From positions 1 through 17,836 of the forward strand of contig JAJYJD010000040.1 of assembly GCA_021789755.1 (NCBI GenBank): a DNA stretch of 17,836 nt, given 5' to 3'. The stretch comes from Bacteroidota bacterium (GTDB taxonomy: Bacteria; Bacteroidota; Ignavibacteria; Kryptoniales; JAKASW01). Both the position numbers and the translations under genes were made by a program. This document shows positions 1 through 6,888 of this stretch, one piece after another. The notes under the pieces are model-generated. The model worked only from the letters and a program-made list of their open reading frames with translations, made no database searches and had not been told where the DNA came from. Position 1 is the first letter of the stretch, and each line of letters starts with the position of its first letter.

Positions 1-41
1 GTATTCTACTGAAGAAGATTTCTCGGCGGATGCCAGCTTGA
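1..41 (+). CDS. possible 3' end of an upstream gene (partial)
   Basis: Reading frame 3 is open from the window edge to a TGA at 39-41 and would end ...SRRMPA. If real, its stop overlaps the TTG start of larE in a TTGA arrangement, the usual sign of translational coupling. Frame 2, the larE frame, is also open to the edge, so the choice between an upstream gene and a longer larE cannot be settled here. In many genomes the missing partner larC lies near larE and larB, but thirteen residues are too few to identify anything. Confidence 0.25.
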   Translation, partial: ILLKKISRRMPA

Positions 42-859
42 ACGATTTGACCAAAAAATACCGCATGCTCAAGGAATATCTCGGCAAATACACCGCAGAC
101 GGTTTGGTGGTGGCTTTCTCAGGCGGAGTAGACAGCGGTTTCCTCGTCTGGGCGGCAGAGGAAGCGAGAAGGGAATATGGCGGCATACTTGTGGCGCTGA
201 CCACCGATAGCGAAAGCATGCCGGATCACGATAAAGATGACGTAACGAGATTCATAAACCGGGTCGGCGTCAGGCACCTGTGGAAAGAAAGTTCGGAGCT
301 CGACAACGCGGACTATCTGAAAAACGATTCTCTCAGGTGTTATCATTGCAAGACGGAATTGTTCAGGATTGCGAAGCTGGTGGCCGCGGAGAACGGGTGT
401 AAACGGATCGCATACGGCTACAGTGCATCCGACCGCTCCGACATTCGCCCGGGGCACAGAGCCGCAATCGAAAACGATATACTCTATCCGCTGGCTGAAT
501 ATGATTTTACGAAGCCCGAGATAAGAGAGCTGATGCGTTTGAACGGATTCGGCCTCTACGACAAGCCGTCAAGTCCGTGCCTCAGCTCGCGGATAATGAG
601 AGGAGTGCAGATCACGAAACAGGAGTTGAGAAGCATTGACGCCCTCGAAGATCTGCTTCGAGAAGGAGGCATGAAGGTATTCCGTCTGAGAGTACATGAG
701 GTGAGTGACAAGCACTTCCTCAGACTCGAGGCGGCGCCGGAGGAAATGACGCTCGCGCTTCAGTTGAAGGACAGGCTGACTGCCGAAGCAAAGAAACTGG
801 GTTACGTCTGGGTGACTCTCGATCTCGAAGGATACAGGACTGGCGGCGGGACAATCTGA
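38..859 (+). CDS. larE: LarE, ATP-dependent sulfur transferase of nickel-pincer cofactor synthesis
   Basis: LarE activates the carboxylates of the dicarboxylated pyridinium mononucleotide made by LarB and replaces them with thiocarboxylates, in the cytoplasm. The PP-loop ATP-pyrophosphatase motif SGGVDS is at residues 28-33. A CYHC motif lies at 101-104 (context RCYHCK) and a third cysteine at 181 in SPCLSSR. Family knowledge: LarE proteins with one cysteine give up that sulfur sacrificially, whereas three-cysteine forms can hold a [4Fe-4S] cluster that carries the transferred sulfur; this protein looks like the three-cysteine kind. Length (273 aa) is normal. The TTG at 38 is chosen because GGCGGA lies about 7 bases upstream and it would overlap a TGA at 39-41, but the frame stays open to the edge; ATG at 65 is another option. 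The stop overlaps the larB start (TGATG). Identity is sure; the start is not. Confidence 0.93.
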   Translation: MNDLTKKYRMLKEYLGKYTADGLVVAFSGGVDSGFLVWAAEEARREYGGILVALTTDSESMPDHDKDDVTRFINRVGVRHLWKESSELDNADYLKNDSLRCYHCKTELFRIAKLVAAENGCKRIAYGYSASDRSDIRPGHRAAIENDILYPLAEYDFTKPEIRELMRLNGFGLYDKPSSPCLSSRIMRGVQITKQELRSIDALEDLLREGGMKVFRLRVHEVSDKHFLRLEAAPEEMTLALQLKDRLTAEAKKLGYVWVTLDLEGYRTGGGTI

Positions 860-1656
860 TGAACAGGGAGGCGCTCAGAAAAATTCTTGACGAGGTTCAG
901 AACGGAAGGCTGGACGCTGCGGAAGCGTACGATAAGATAAAGTACATCCCGCTCGATCTCGAGGAGATAAGTTATGCGACCGTCGACCACGGACGCGGCC
1001 TCAGACTTGGACTCGGCGAGGTTATCTACGGAGAAAGCAAGACGAAAGAGCAGGTCCTCGGCATTGCAGAGAGACTCTCGAAGGCGAAAGATCCTATACT
1101 GATCACCAGATTGTCGGATGAGAAAATTAAGGCGCTGAAAAAGCGCTTTCCAAAAGGTAGGGCAAACCGCGTTTCCAGAACGTTTACATTGAACCCGATC
1201 CCTGCAAAGGAGAGGGCGAATAATGAGCCTTACGTCTGCATAATAACGGCAGGGACAAGCGACATCCCCGTGGCAGAAGAGGCCGCGGATGTGTGTTGTG
1301 CAATGGGAGTGGCCTTCATCAGGGTGACCGACATCGGCGTATCGGGCATACACCGGGTCACGAAGAATCTGGACGTCATGGAGAATGCCTCCGCACTGGT
1401 CGTCATAGCAGGCATGGAAGGTGCACTTCCCAGCGTCATCGGAGGACTGGTTTCGAAGCCTATCTTTGCCGTGCCCACCGATGTCGGTTACGGTGCAAAC
1501 TTCAAAGGCGTGACGGCGCTGCTCAGTATGCTTTCGTCGTGTGCTCCGGGTATCGCCGTGACGAACATCAACGCCGGCTTCTCGGCAGCATACGCCGCCT
1601 GCAGAGTGGTCAACGCTATAAAAGTATCCGTCGGGACAAATTACAAATCGCCGTGA
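859..1656 (+). CDS. larB: LarB, pyridinium-3,5-bisdicarboxylate mononucleotide synthase
   Basis: LarB carboxylates C5 of the pyridinium ring of nicotinic acid adenine dinucleotide and hydrolyses the phosphoanhydride, the first step of nickel-pincer nucleotide synthesis. The N-terminal part (about 1-120) holds the family signature around DHGRGLRLGLGEVIYG (43-58). The C-terminal part (about 124-260) is the AIR-carboxylase (PurE-like) fold, with AGTSDIPVAEEA (131-142) and SSCAPGIAV (226-234). Cys228 in that motif fits the conserved cysteine that attacks the pyridinium ring in studied LarB. Length of 265 aa is typical. The ATG shares a base with the larE stop, so the two are translationally coupled. 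No larC (nickel insertion) and no larA (lactate racemase) lie in the window; larC may be upstream. The client enzyme of the cofactor is unknown here. Confidence 0.93.
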   Translation: MNREALRKILDEVQNGRLDAAEAYDKIKYIPLDLEEISYATVDHGRGLRLGLGEVIYGESKTKEQVLGIAERLSKAKDPILITRLSDEKIKALKKRFPKGRANRVSRTFTLNPIPAKERANNEPYVCIITAGTSDIPVAEEAADVCCAMGVAFIRVTDIGVSGIHRVTKNLDVMENASALVVIAGMEGALPSVIGGLVSKPIFAVPTDVGYGANFKGVTALLSMLSSCAPGIAVTNINAGFSAAYAACRVVNAIKVSVGTNYKSP

Positions 1657-1657
1657 A

Positions 1658-1686
1658 CCGGGGTGCGGAATGATCCCGCTCCCCGG
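1658..1686. terminator. strong hairpin between convergent genes, no U-tract
   Basis: Immediately after the larB stop, CCGGGG-T-GCGG (1658-1668) pairs with CCGC-T-CCCCGG (1676-1686) around a 7-base loop: ten G-C pairs with one T-T mismatch. It lies between larB and the convergent gene ending at 1718. Neither strand has a run of T after it, so it is not a classical intrinsic terminator; it may help stop transcription with another factor or protect the 3' end. Confidence 0.45.
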
Positions 1687-1717
1687 CAAATGGACTTCTC
1701 AATTTCAGTTGCGGTCC

Positions 1718-2407
1718 TTATTCGGCTTGCTCGGTGAGAACGGTTACCGGCACGTCTTCAAGTCTTGCTCTCCCGCCGCATGGCAGTGAAAAATCTGTGT
1801 GTGAATACACAAAGTTCATTATATAGTCATCGGCGGCAGTGACACCGTGGACCTTCAGAAGTTCTCTTTCGACGGCACCCAGATATCCGCTCACGGCGTG
1901 GCCCGGCTCGCTGGTGCGACGGAGAATCCAGGCAGGTTCGATAATCAGACCGAACATGGTCTCGTCTGAGAAGTCCCAATGGACCGCTCTGATATCGTAC
2001 CCGATCCTGATTTTATAGCCGGCGCGGACGGCAAAGTCGCTGTCCGGTATCATCTTGCAGCAGTTGCGGTAGATTCCGAAATAGTGGCGACCCTTTCTCT
2101 GCGCGTCGTCGACCAACCCTTCTATTATGAGTCCTTCGGCAAGCTGGGGCGATTCCTTCAGAACGAGCCGGGTCTCGTAGAAGCCGTCATCGGCAAATTT
2201 CTCCATCCCCGTTCCGTAACCGAACGCCTGACCTCCGTAGGTGAACACCGAACTCTCCGATTTTGACACCCACTTCTGATATCTTAAACGATCTATATCT
2301 GCTACCTTCTTGACCTCTGCCGTCATGAACCGGATTGGTTCCGCAGGCAGTTGAACCGGAAAAGCTCGATGAAAAATTCCGAGAGTTTTACCCTTATCTT
2401 CCATCAT
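1718..2407 (-). CDS. unrecognised 229-aa cytoplasmic protein
   Basis: I do not recognise this protein. It is a full-length reading frame with a good ribosome binding site: on the minus strand CGGAGGG lies just ahead of two successive ATG codons (2407 and 2404), either of which could be used. There is no signal peptide or membrane segment. It looks like a soluble alpha/beta protein rich in aromatic and charged residues, with segments GGQAFGYGTG (about 58-67), GYKIRIGYDIRAVHWDF (about 130-146) and FGLIIEPAWILRR (about 152-164). Three cysteines (two adjacent, in RNCCKM) form no obvious metal motif. It stands alone: convergent to larB, divergent from the secreted protein at 2715, with about 255 bases of its own upstream DNA holding inverted and direct repeats. 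Codon use resembles its neighbours, so I see no sign of recent transfer. Confidence 0.75.
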   Translation of the reverse strand: MMEDKGKTLGIFHRAFPVQLPAEPIRFMTAEVKKVADIDRLRYQKWVSKSESSVFTYGGQAFGYGTGMEKFADDGFYETRLVLKESPQLAEGLIIEGLVDDAQRKGRHYFGIYRNCCKMIPDSDFAVRAGYKIRIGYDIRAVHWDFSDETMFGLIIEPAWILRRTSEPGHAVSGYLGAVERELLKVHGVTAADDYIMNFVYSHTDFSLPCGGRARLEDVPVTVLTEQAE

Positions 2408-2662
2408 AAACCCTCCGTTTTATGTCTATTGAAGTTAACCGTTTTCCTGAAAACTCCTAATCCATGTAACGTGACTTTTTAGTGACTCCGCTGTGTGTTA
2501 ATCATTCGGCGAGACAGCTTGGGGCTGTGAAATTTATGAGGCCGCCGTTTTGGGCGCCAGCGCCGAATTTACGGGCTTGGGAAAGCAATTATCATTCCCT
2601 GAGCCGGGGAACGGAGTGATGTCGTTGAACCGTTGATATGAATGTGCGTCTAAGTTTGTGAT
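2408..2662. other. divergent intergenic region with several small repeats
   Basis: No gene seen. Inverted repeat GTTTTC-CT-GAAAAC lies at 2441-2454, 34-47 bases upstream of the minus-strand gene, where an operator might sit. GTGACT occurs twice, at 2471-2476 and 2482-2487, in tandem with an 11-bp period. GGCGC-CA-GCGCC (2553-2564) and TTCCC-N7-GGGAA (2595-2611) could form short hairpins. TAAGTTTG at 2651-2658 matches the Bacteroidota -10 form TAnnTTTG, but the near-consensus promoter just after it is a better candidate for the plus-strand gene. Confidence 0.4.
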
Positions 2663-2691
2663 TTGACATTTGTTTTGGATTTGTTTAAAAT
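2663..2691 (+). promoter_or_regulatory. near-consensus sigma-70 promoter of the small secreted protein
   Basis: TTGACA (2663-2668), a 17-base spacer and TAAAAT (2686-2691) match the housekeeping consensus at 11 of 12 positions. Expected transcription start is near 2698, giving a leader of about 17 bases that still contains the binding site GGAGAGG (2703-2709) before the ATG at 2715. It implies strong, largely unregulated expression. Confidence 0.7.
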
Positions 2692-2714
2692 TTCTTCAGA
2701 ATGGAGAGGAAACG

Positions 2715-3191
2715 ATGAAGAAAATCGCCGGATTACTCGTGTTGATGCTTGTTTTCAGCTCGATCAGTTATGCTCAATTCAAAAACCAACTCTCGGACGG
2801 GTCGAACGTCGAGAGTTCCCTCTTCAAGTCGGATGATAACGGCGGTTCGCTCTTCGGATTTTTCAACCCCGCCAATTTCTCGATGCGCCAATCGATATCA
2901 ATGAATTATATGACTTTCGGCGGACAATCGATGTCGCTGGCGATGTATACCAACAGCATGTCGTACAGGATCAGCAAGCCGCTGACTCTCACTGCTGATG
3001 TCAGCTTGATGAATTCTCCCTTCAGCACGCTGGGGAACAGTTTCTCGAAGAGTATAAACGGAATATACCTCACACGAGCCGAGTTGAATTATCATCCGAC
3101 AAGTAGTTTTTCGATAGATGTCCAGTTCAATCAGAATCCGTTGTATAGATATTACAATCCTTACTATTACTACGGCCCTTTTGGATGGTAA
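2715..3191 (+). CDS. small secreted, probably outer-membrane beta-strand protein
   Basis: The 158-aa product starts with a clear signal peptide: MKK, a hydrophobic core (about 4-14) and an SYA|Q cleavage site after residue 20. The mature part (about 138 aa) has alternating polar and aromatic/hydrophobic stretches, such as SISMNYMTFGG, SMSYRISKPLTLTADVSLM, and RAELNYHPTSSFSIDVQF, a pattern of amphipathic beta-strands. It ends in a Tyr-rich tail (YRYYNPYYYYGPFGW) with a C-terminal aromatic residue, as in many proteins inserted in the outer membrane. This suggests a small beta-barrel or an outer-membrane-associated sheet, but no named family is recognised. The ATG at 2715 is chosen over an in-frame ATG at 2670 because the binding site GGAGAGG and the signal peptide both fit it; the earlier start also falls inside the promoter. 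Single-gene unit, followed by a 116-base gap. Confidence 0.75.
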   Translation: MKKIAGLLVLMLVFSSISYAQFKNQLSDGSNVESSLFKSDDNGGSLFGFFNPANFSMRQSISMNYMTFGGQSMSLAMYTNSMSYRISKPLTLTADVSLMNSPFSTLGNSFSKSINGIYLTRAELNYHPTSSFSIDVQFNQNPLYRYYNPYYYYGPFGW

Positions 3192-3244
3192 GGGCTTATC
3201 AGGGAATTTGAAGCGAAGTACAGATCACTCAACACTTCTCTCAA

Positions 3245-3260
3245 GTCCGGCGAAACGGAC
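3245..3260 (+). other. small hairpin downstream of the secreted-protein gene
   Basis: GTCCG-GCGAAA-CGGAC forms a 5-bp stem in the 116-base gap between the secreted protein and the LytR_C gene. The following bases (ATTTTAATTT from 3271) are T-rich but interrupted, so termination here would be weak; it could be partial, leaving read-through into the next operon. Confidence 0.25.
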
Positions 3261-3307
3261 CGACTCCACGATTTTAATTTCCTCATTGCGCGCTTTTATC
3301 CCGGTTG

Positions 3308-3796
3308 ATGAAGAGGCGTAGGGGTAATACGAGATTATCGGCAGGTGCCTCAAGATTAGTATCGTCGTCCGCACTAGTGATAATAGTTCTGTTTGCAGGC
3401 ATACTTGTTTACTCGATGGTGGATCGTCTGCTTATGCATCCGCCGGCGGAATCCGAGCGGGCGGACCTGAAGTCTCCGACTAGAATCGAAAAAGTCATCC
3501 AGATTAGCGTGCGAAACGAATGCGGTGCGCAGGACGTGGCGATGGATTTCACGGACTTCCTTAGAAGGAGGGGCTTCGATGTCGTTGAGACGACAAACGG
3601 GGACAGGTTCGACAGGAAGTTCACGACGGTGGTAAATGCATCCGGCAATTACGAGAATGCACTCCGCGTTGCCGAGGCACTCGGAGTAAATAAAGAACAC
3701 GTCGTCACCAAACCCGATCCTGAAAGCTACGTCGATGTGGAAGTGCTGATCGGAATGGATTACGCGAATCTTAAACCAAGAATGGGCATAGAATAA
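3308..3796 (+). CDS. membrane-anchored LytR C-terminal (LytR_C) domain protein
   Basis: The 162-aa protein has a short basic cytoplasmic tail (MKRRRGNTR), one membrane segment at about 20-37 (SSALVIIVLFAGILVYSMV) and an extracytoplasmic LytR_C domain (about 60-155). The domain shows the usual start IQISVRNECGAQDVA followed by a DFLRRRGFDVVE segment, a central turn with variable Asn/Gly and the end DVEVLIGMDY. In LytR-CpsA-Psr proteins this domain follows the glycopolymer-attaching catalytic domain; here it occurs alone, so the protein cannot be a transferase by itself. Its role is unknown, perhaps envelope binding. TTG (3305) directly precedes ATG (3308); I chose the ATG. No strong binding site is visible. 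It ends one base before rsfS, so the two are co-transcribed, an arrangement seen in related bacteria. Confidence 0.85.
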   Translation: MKRRRGNTRLSAGASRLVSSSALVIIVLFAGILVYSMVDRLLMHPPAESERADLKSPTRIEKVIQISVRNECGAQDVAMDFTDFLRRRGFDVVETTNGDRFDRKFTTVVNASGNYENALRVAEALGVNKEHVVTKPDPESYVDVEVLIGMDYANLKPRMGIE

Positions 3797-3797
3797 T

Positions 3798-4235
3798 ATG
3801 GCAAAATCAAAGACCCTCCAGCGTCTGATAGCCGATCTTGCGCTCTCAAAGAAGGCTAGGGATGTGGTCATCATGGATCTGCGCAAAGTGACAACGATGA
3901 CGGACTACTTCGTCGTGTCCAGCGGAGATTCCGAAACGCAGGTCAAAGCCGTCGCGGAGGCAATAATGGACGGCATGTCCGAGCTCGGCGAGAAGCCATG
4001 GCACACGGAAGGGTTTCAGAATCTTCAATGGGTATTGCTCGACTACGTGGACGTCGTGGTGCATGTCTTTCATAAGGACGCGAGGGCCTTCTACGGTCTC
4101 GAGAAACTCTGGGGAGATGCGAAGATGCAGAAAGTGGCGGACCGTAAGCCGACAATTAAGCGCATGGAGCATGGTGCAGAGCGCAGGCAGGGAAAAGTGA
4201 AAGACGGTGATCCTTCAGGGAGCGGCGCTGCTTGA
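3798..4235 (+). CDS. rsfS: ribosomal silencing factor RsfS (Iojap family)
   Basis: RsfS binds ribosomal protein uL14 on the large subunit and blocks joining with the small subunit when nutrients are scarce. The domain covers about residues 6-112, with the family features KARDVVIMDLRKVTTMTDYFVVSSGDSETQVKAV in order (broken here: DVVIMDLR, TDYFVVSSG, QVKAVAEAI), then W-H-T-E-G, WVLLDYVDVVVHVFH and the end motif REFYGLEKLW, here RAFYGLEKLWGDAK. A basic, low-complexity tail of about 33 residues (RKPTIKRMEHGAERRQGKVK...) follows the normal domain and is not expected to be structured. The gene lies one base behind the LytR_C gene and its TGA overlaps the argS start (TGATG), so the three form an operon. 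Confidence 0.95.
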   Translation: MAKSKTLQRLIADLALSKKARDVVIMDLRKVTTMTDYFVVSSGDSETQVKAVAEAIMDGMSELGEKPWHTEGFQNLQWVLLDYVDVVVHVFHKDARAFYGLEKLWGDAKMQKVADRKPTIKRMEHGAERRQGKVKDGDPSGSGAA

Positions 4236-5914
4236 TGGATAATACCGGAATAAAGCACATCCTCGAGAAAATCGTGAACGAGGCTTTTAAGTCGGCCTTC
4301 GGTTTCCTTCCAGCGTCGGAGCCGAATTTTGAGAAGCCCAAGAACGAATCGTATGGCGATCTTTCCACGGATGTTGCCTTCAAGGCGGCCAGCGTCCTAA
4401 GAAAAAGTCCGCTCAGAATCGCGCAGGAGATCGTTGAAAAAGTGAGTCAGGCGGGCTATGACAATGCAGTCATAGACACAATTGAAGTCGCAGCTCCCGG
4501 ATTCATAAATTTCAAATTCACCGACAACTACTTTCTCTCGTTCGTGGACAGGGTGATCGACGCGGGGGCGGAGTTTGGAAGGTCGAATGTGGGCGCGGGA
4601 AAGAAGACCCAGGTCGAGTTCGTCAGCGCGAATCCCACAGGCCCGCTGACCGTCGGACACGGGAGGAATGCCGTCTTCGGCGACACGGTAGCCAATGTTC
4701 TTCAGTGGACCGGGCACGATGTAACGCGGGAGTATTATTTCAACAACGCCGGACGGCAGATGCGCGTGCTTGGCGCCTCGGTGAAATTGAGGTACAGGGA
4801 ACTTCTCGGAGAGAAGATCGAATTTCCCGAAGATCATTACCAGGGCGAATACATACGAGACATCGCAAAGCATCTGCTCGACGAGCGAGGGTCGGCACTA
4901 GCCGACGAACCGCCGGAGGGCGCGTTCAAGCAAAGGGCAGAAGAGGAAATTTTTGAAGACATCAAGAAGACGCTCGGGAGACTCGGGATTTCTTTCGATG
5001 TTTTTTACAACGAGAACTCTCTTTACGAGACCGGGAAAATCAAGGAGGTAATAGCCGCGCTGGACGCCGCCGGGCTTACATACGAGAGTGAGGGAGCGAA
5101 GTGGTTCCGGGCCACGGCCGTCGGCGGAGCGCAGGACAAGGTCATCGTGAAAAGCAGCGGCGAGCCGACTTACCGCCTCCCCGACATAGCATATCACATA
5201 GAAAAATTCCGCCGGGGCTTCGGGCTTGTGGTCGACATCTTCGGCTCCGATCACATTGCGACCTATCCCGACGTCCTGCTGGCACTGAAGTCGCTCGGAT
5301 ACGACACCGAAAAGGTCAGGGTGTTGATTCACCAGTTCGTGACCATATTCCAGAACGGCGAAGTCGTGAAGATGTCGACGAGGAAGGCGAACTTCATAAC
5401 TCTCGATGAGCTCATCGACTGGGTAGGCGCCGATGCGGTCAGGTTCTTCTTCCTCATGAGGAATATAGGCACGCACCTTAATTTCGACATAGACCTGGCC
5501 AAAAAGCAGAGCGAAGAGAATCCCGTGTTCTATCTCCAGTACGCGCATGCCAGGATCGCCAGCATACTGAGGTTTGCGGAAGATGAGGGGGTTCGTCTTG
5601 ACGACGTAATATCAGGCGGCGTCAGGAAATTCGATATTGCGCTGTTGAAGGAGAAAGAGGAGATCGAACTCTCAAAAACACTCGGCAACTTCCCTGAGGT
5701 TGTGGAAGCGGCGGCTGTCACATTCGAGCCGAACAGAATTATCAGCTATCTACAGGAAGTCGCGGAGGCTTTTCACCGATTCTATCACTTGCATCGTGTC
5801 GTGATCCCCGATCACAATCTGGCCGCATCGAGAATAGCCCTTTGCCTTGCCGCCAAGACAGTGCTCGCCAACGGGTTTAGAATACTCGGAATTTCGGCTC
5901 CCGAAAAGATGTAG
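4235..5914 (+). CDS. argS: arginyl-tRNA synthetase
   Basis: ArgS charges tRNA-Arg with arginine using ATP in the cytoplasm. The 559-aa class Ia enzyme has all its parts: the N-terminal Add-1 domain with YGDLSTDVAF, the HIGH-type sequence ANPTGPLTVGHGR (about 132-144), the catalytic core with HQFVTIFQNGEVVKMSTRK, in which KMSTR at 379-383 is the KMSKS-loop equivalent, and a C-terminal DALR anticodon-binding domain ending ...GFRILGISAPEKM. ArgS enzymes often have a modified KMSKS loop, so this is not a defect. The ATG at 4235 is chosen over the TTG at 4232 because it overlaps the rsfS stop. Last gene of the operon; the next 227 bases hold no gene. Confidence 0.97.
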   Translation: MDNTGIKHILEKIVNEAFKSAFGFLPASEPNFEKPKNESYGDLSTDVAFKAASVLRKSPLRIAQEIVEKVSQAGYDNAVIDTIEVAAPGFINFKFTDNYFLSFVDRVIDAGAEFGRSNVGAGKKTQVEFVSANPTGPLTVGHGRNAVFGDTVANVLQWTGHDVTREYYFNNAGRQMRVLGASVKLRYRELLGEKIEFPEDHYQGEYIRDIAKHLLDERGSALADEPPEGAFKQRAEEEIFEDIKKTLGRLGISFDVFYNENSLYETGKIKEVIAALDAAGLTYESEGAKWFRATAVGGAQDKVIVKSSGEPTYRLPDIAYHIEKFRRGFGLVVDIFGSDHIATYPDVLLALKSLGYDTEKVRVLIHQFVTIFQNGEVVKMSTRKANFITLDELIDWVGADAVRFFFLMRNIGTHLNFDIDLAKKQSEENPVFYLQYAHARIASILRFAEDEGVRLDDVISGGVRKFDIALLKEKEEIELSKTLGNFPEVVEAAAVTFEPNRIISYLQEVAEAFHRFYHLHRVVIPDHNLAASRIALCLAAKTVLANGFRILGISAPEKM

Positions 5915-6086
5915 GCTGGGAATTTAGATCCGCCAGCATGGCTCTGTCCGTCCGTTGACCGTCATTCGCTGAAAGAGCAAGCCTCCTCCAGCCGCTTTTT
6001 GAGCAATGAAACCGGCTTGGCGATTCAGAAGGCGCGTTCACAGCCGGGTCCCGAAAATACCCCTTTCACTGCATAAGAATTTTACC

Positions 6087-6094
6087 TAAATTTG
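6087..6094 (+). promoter_or_regulatory. possible -10 element of the TPR-protein gene
   Basis: TAAATTTG at 6087-6094 matches the Bacteroidota -10 pattern TAnnTTTG and lies 48 bases upstream of the start at 6142, in an AT-rich patch (6078-6117) unlike the rest of the 227-base gap after argS. No convincing -33 TTTG box is present at the right distance. The rest of the gap holds only long-loop inverted repeats (CCGGCT 6012-6017 with AGCCGG 6042-6047) and no clear argS terminator. Confidence 0.25.
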
Positions 6095-6141
6095 TATCCG
6101 TCTTAATTAGAATGTAAAGGATGTCGTAAAAGGAAAGCCTT

Positions 6142-6834
6142 ATGCTCAAACCGAGAAAAAGAATTACCAAGAAAGAGCTCAAGCAGGACAGGCTCGTCAC
6201 GACCTATTTCAAAGTCGTTGAGATTCTCCGGAACAACAGGAAGATAGTCAGCGGAACTATTACCGGGCTGATCATCGCGGCCATAGTAGTCGTCGCATAC
6301 ATCAACAACAGGCGTTCCGATAACAGCAAAGCTGCCACCGAACTCTCACAGGTTTTGGACGCGTTCAACGGCGGAGCATACCAGGTAGCCATCAACGGGG
6401 ACCCAACACACAACATTGCCGGCCTGAAATCAATCGTACAGAACTATGGCAGCTCCGAGACGGGCGAGGATGCTAAAATCTATCTTGCGGATTGTTACTA
6501 CTATCTCGGCGATTACGACAATGCTCTGAAATATTTCAAGGATTACGACGGAAGCGACGGGTTTCTACAGGCAAGCGCCTATGCGGGCGTTGCGGAAGTG
6601 TACGAGACGAAAGGAAATTACGCGGATGCGGCGGAGTATTACGAGCGGGCGGTATCTGCCGACTCGAAGAATTTCCTCGCGGCGCAGTATCTCGTCGGGG
6701 CGGCGAGGAACGACATAAAGATCGGCAAGAAACAGAGGGCGATTACACTGCTGACGAGGGTGAAGAAGGATTTCCCCAACTCTCAGTACGCCGACAATGT
6801 CGATTATCTCATGGCTGAAGCGGAGGTCGAGTAG
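6142..6834 (+). CDS. membrane-anchored tetratricopeptide-repeat protein
   Basis: The 230-aa protein has a basic cytoplasmic start (KPRKRITKKELKQDR), one membrane segment at about 35-54 (VSGTITGLIIAAIVVVAYIN) and a periplasm-facing domain. The latter (about 65-230) carries TPR-type helical pairs: AKIYLADCYYYLGDYDNALKYF (about 114-135), AYAGVAEVYETKGNYADAAEYY (about 146-167) and AARNDIKIGKKQRAITLL (about 186-203), ending KDFPNSQYADNVDYLMAE. The layout is like YfgM-type proteins, which act as chaperone or complex partners near the translocon, but a specific role cannot be given. Binding site AAAGGA lies about 9 bases before the ATG. Single gene, closed by a likely terminator and facing the hydrogenase operon. 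Confidence 0.85.
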   Translation: MLKPRKRITKKELKQDRLVTTYFKVVEILRNNRKIVSGTITGLIIAAIVVVAYINNRRSDNSKAATELSQVLDAFNGGAYQVAINGDPTHNIAGLKSIVQNYGSSETGEDAKIYLADCYYYLGDYDNALKYFKDYDGSDGFLQASAYAGVAEVYETKGNYADAAEYYERAVSADSKNFLAAQYLVGAARNDIKIGKKQRAITLLTRVKKDFPNSQYADNVDYLMAEAEVE

Positions 6835-6840
6835 CCGCAG

Positions 6841-6884
6841 AAATCCGGCGACCTGAGTCCGGATCCCGGGGGATTTGCTTTTTT
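6841..6884 (+). terminator. likely intrinsic terminator between convergent units
   Basis: ATCCGG (6843-6848) pairs with CCGGAT (6859-6864) around a 10-base loop; alternatively GGATCC (6861-6866) pairs with GGATTT (6871-6876) through two G-T wobbles around CGGG. Six T residues at 6879-6884 follow two bases after the second stem. This suits termination of the TPR gene. The minus strand has the first stem followed by only three T, so it is a weaker stop for the hydrogenase operon ending at 6889. Confidence 0.5.
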
Positions 6885-6888
6885 CGGA

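Noticed and set aside
1658..1686. Riboswitch or other structured RNA at this hairpin
   Set aside because: It is a simple single stem between two convergent gene ends, not ahead of a gene.
3305..3307. TTG codon in front of the LytR_C ATG, and likewise TTG at 4232 in front of argS
   Set aside because: Both come directly before an ATG that is a better start; for argS the ATG overlaps the rsfS stop.
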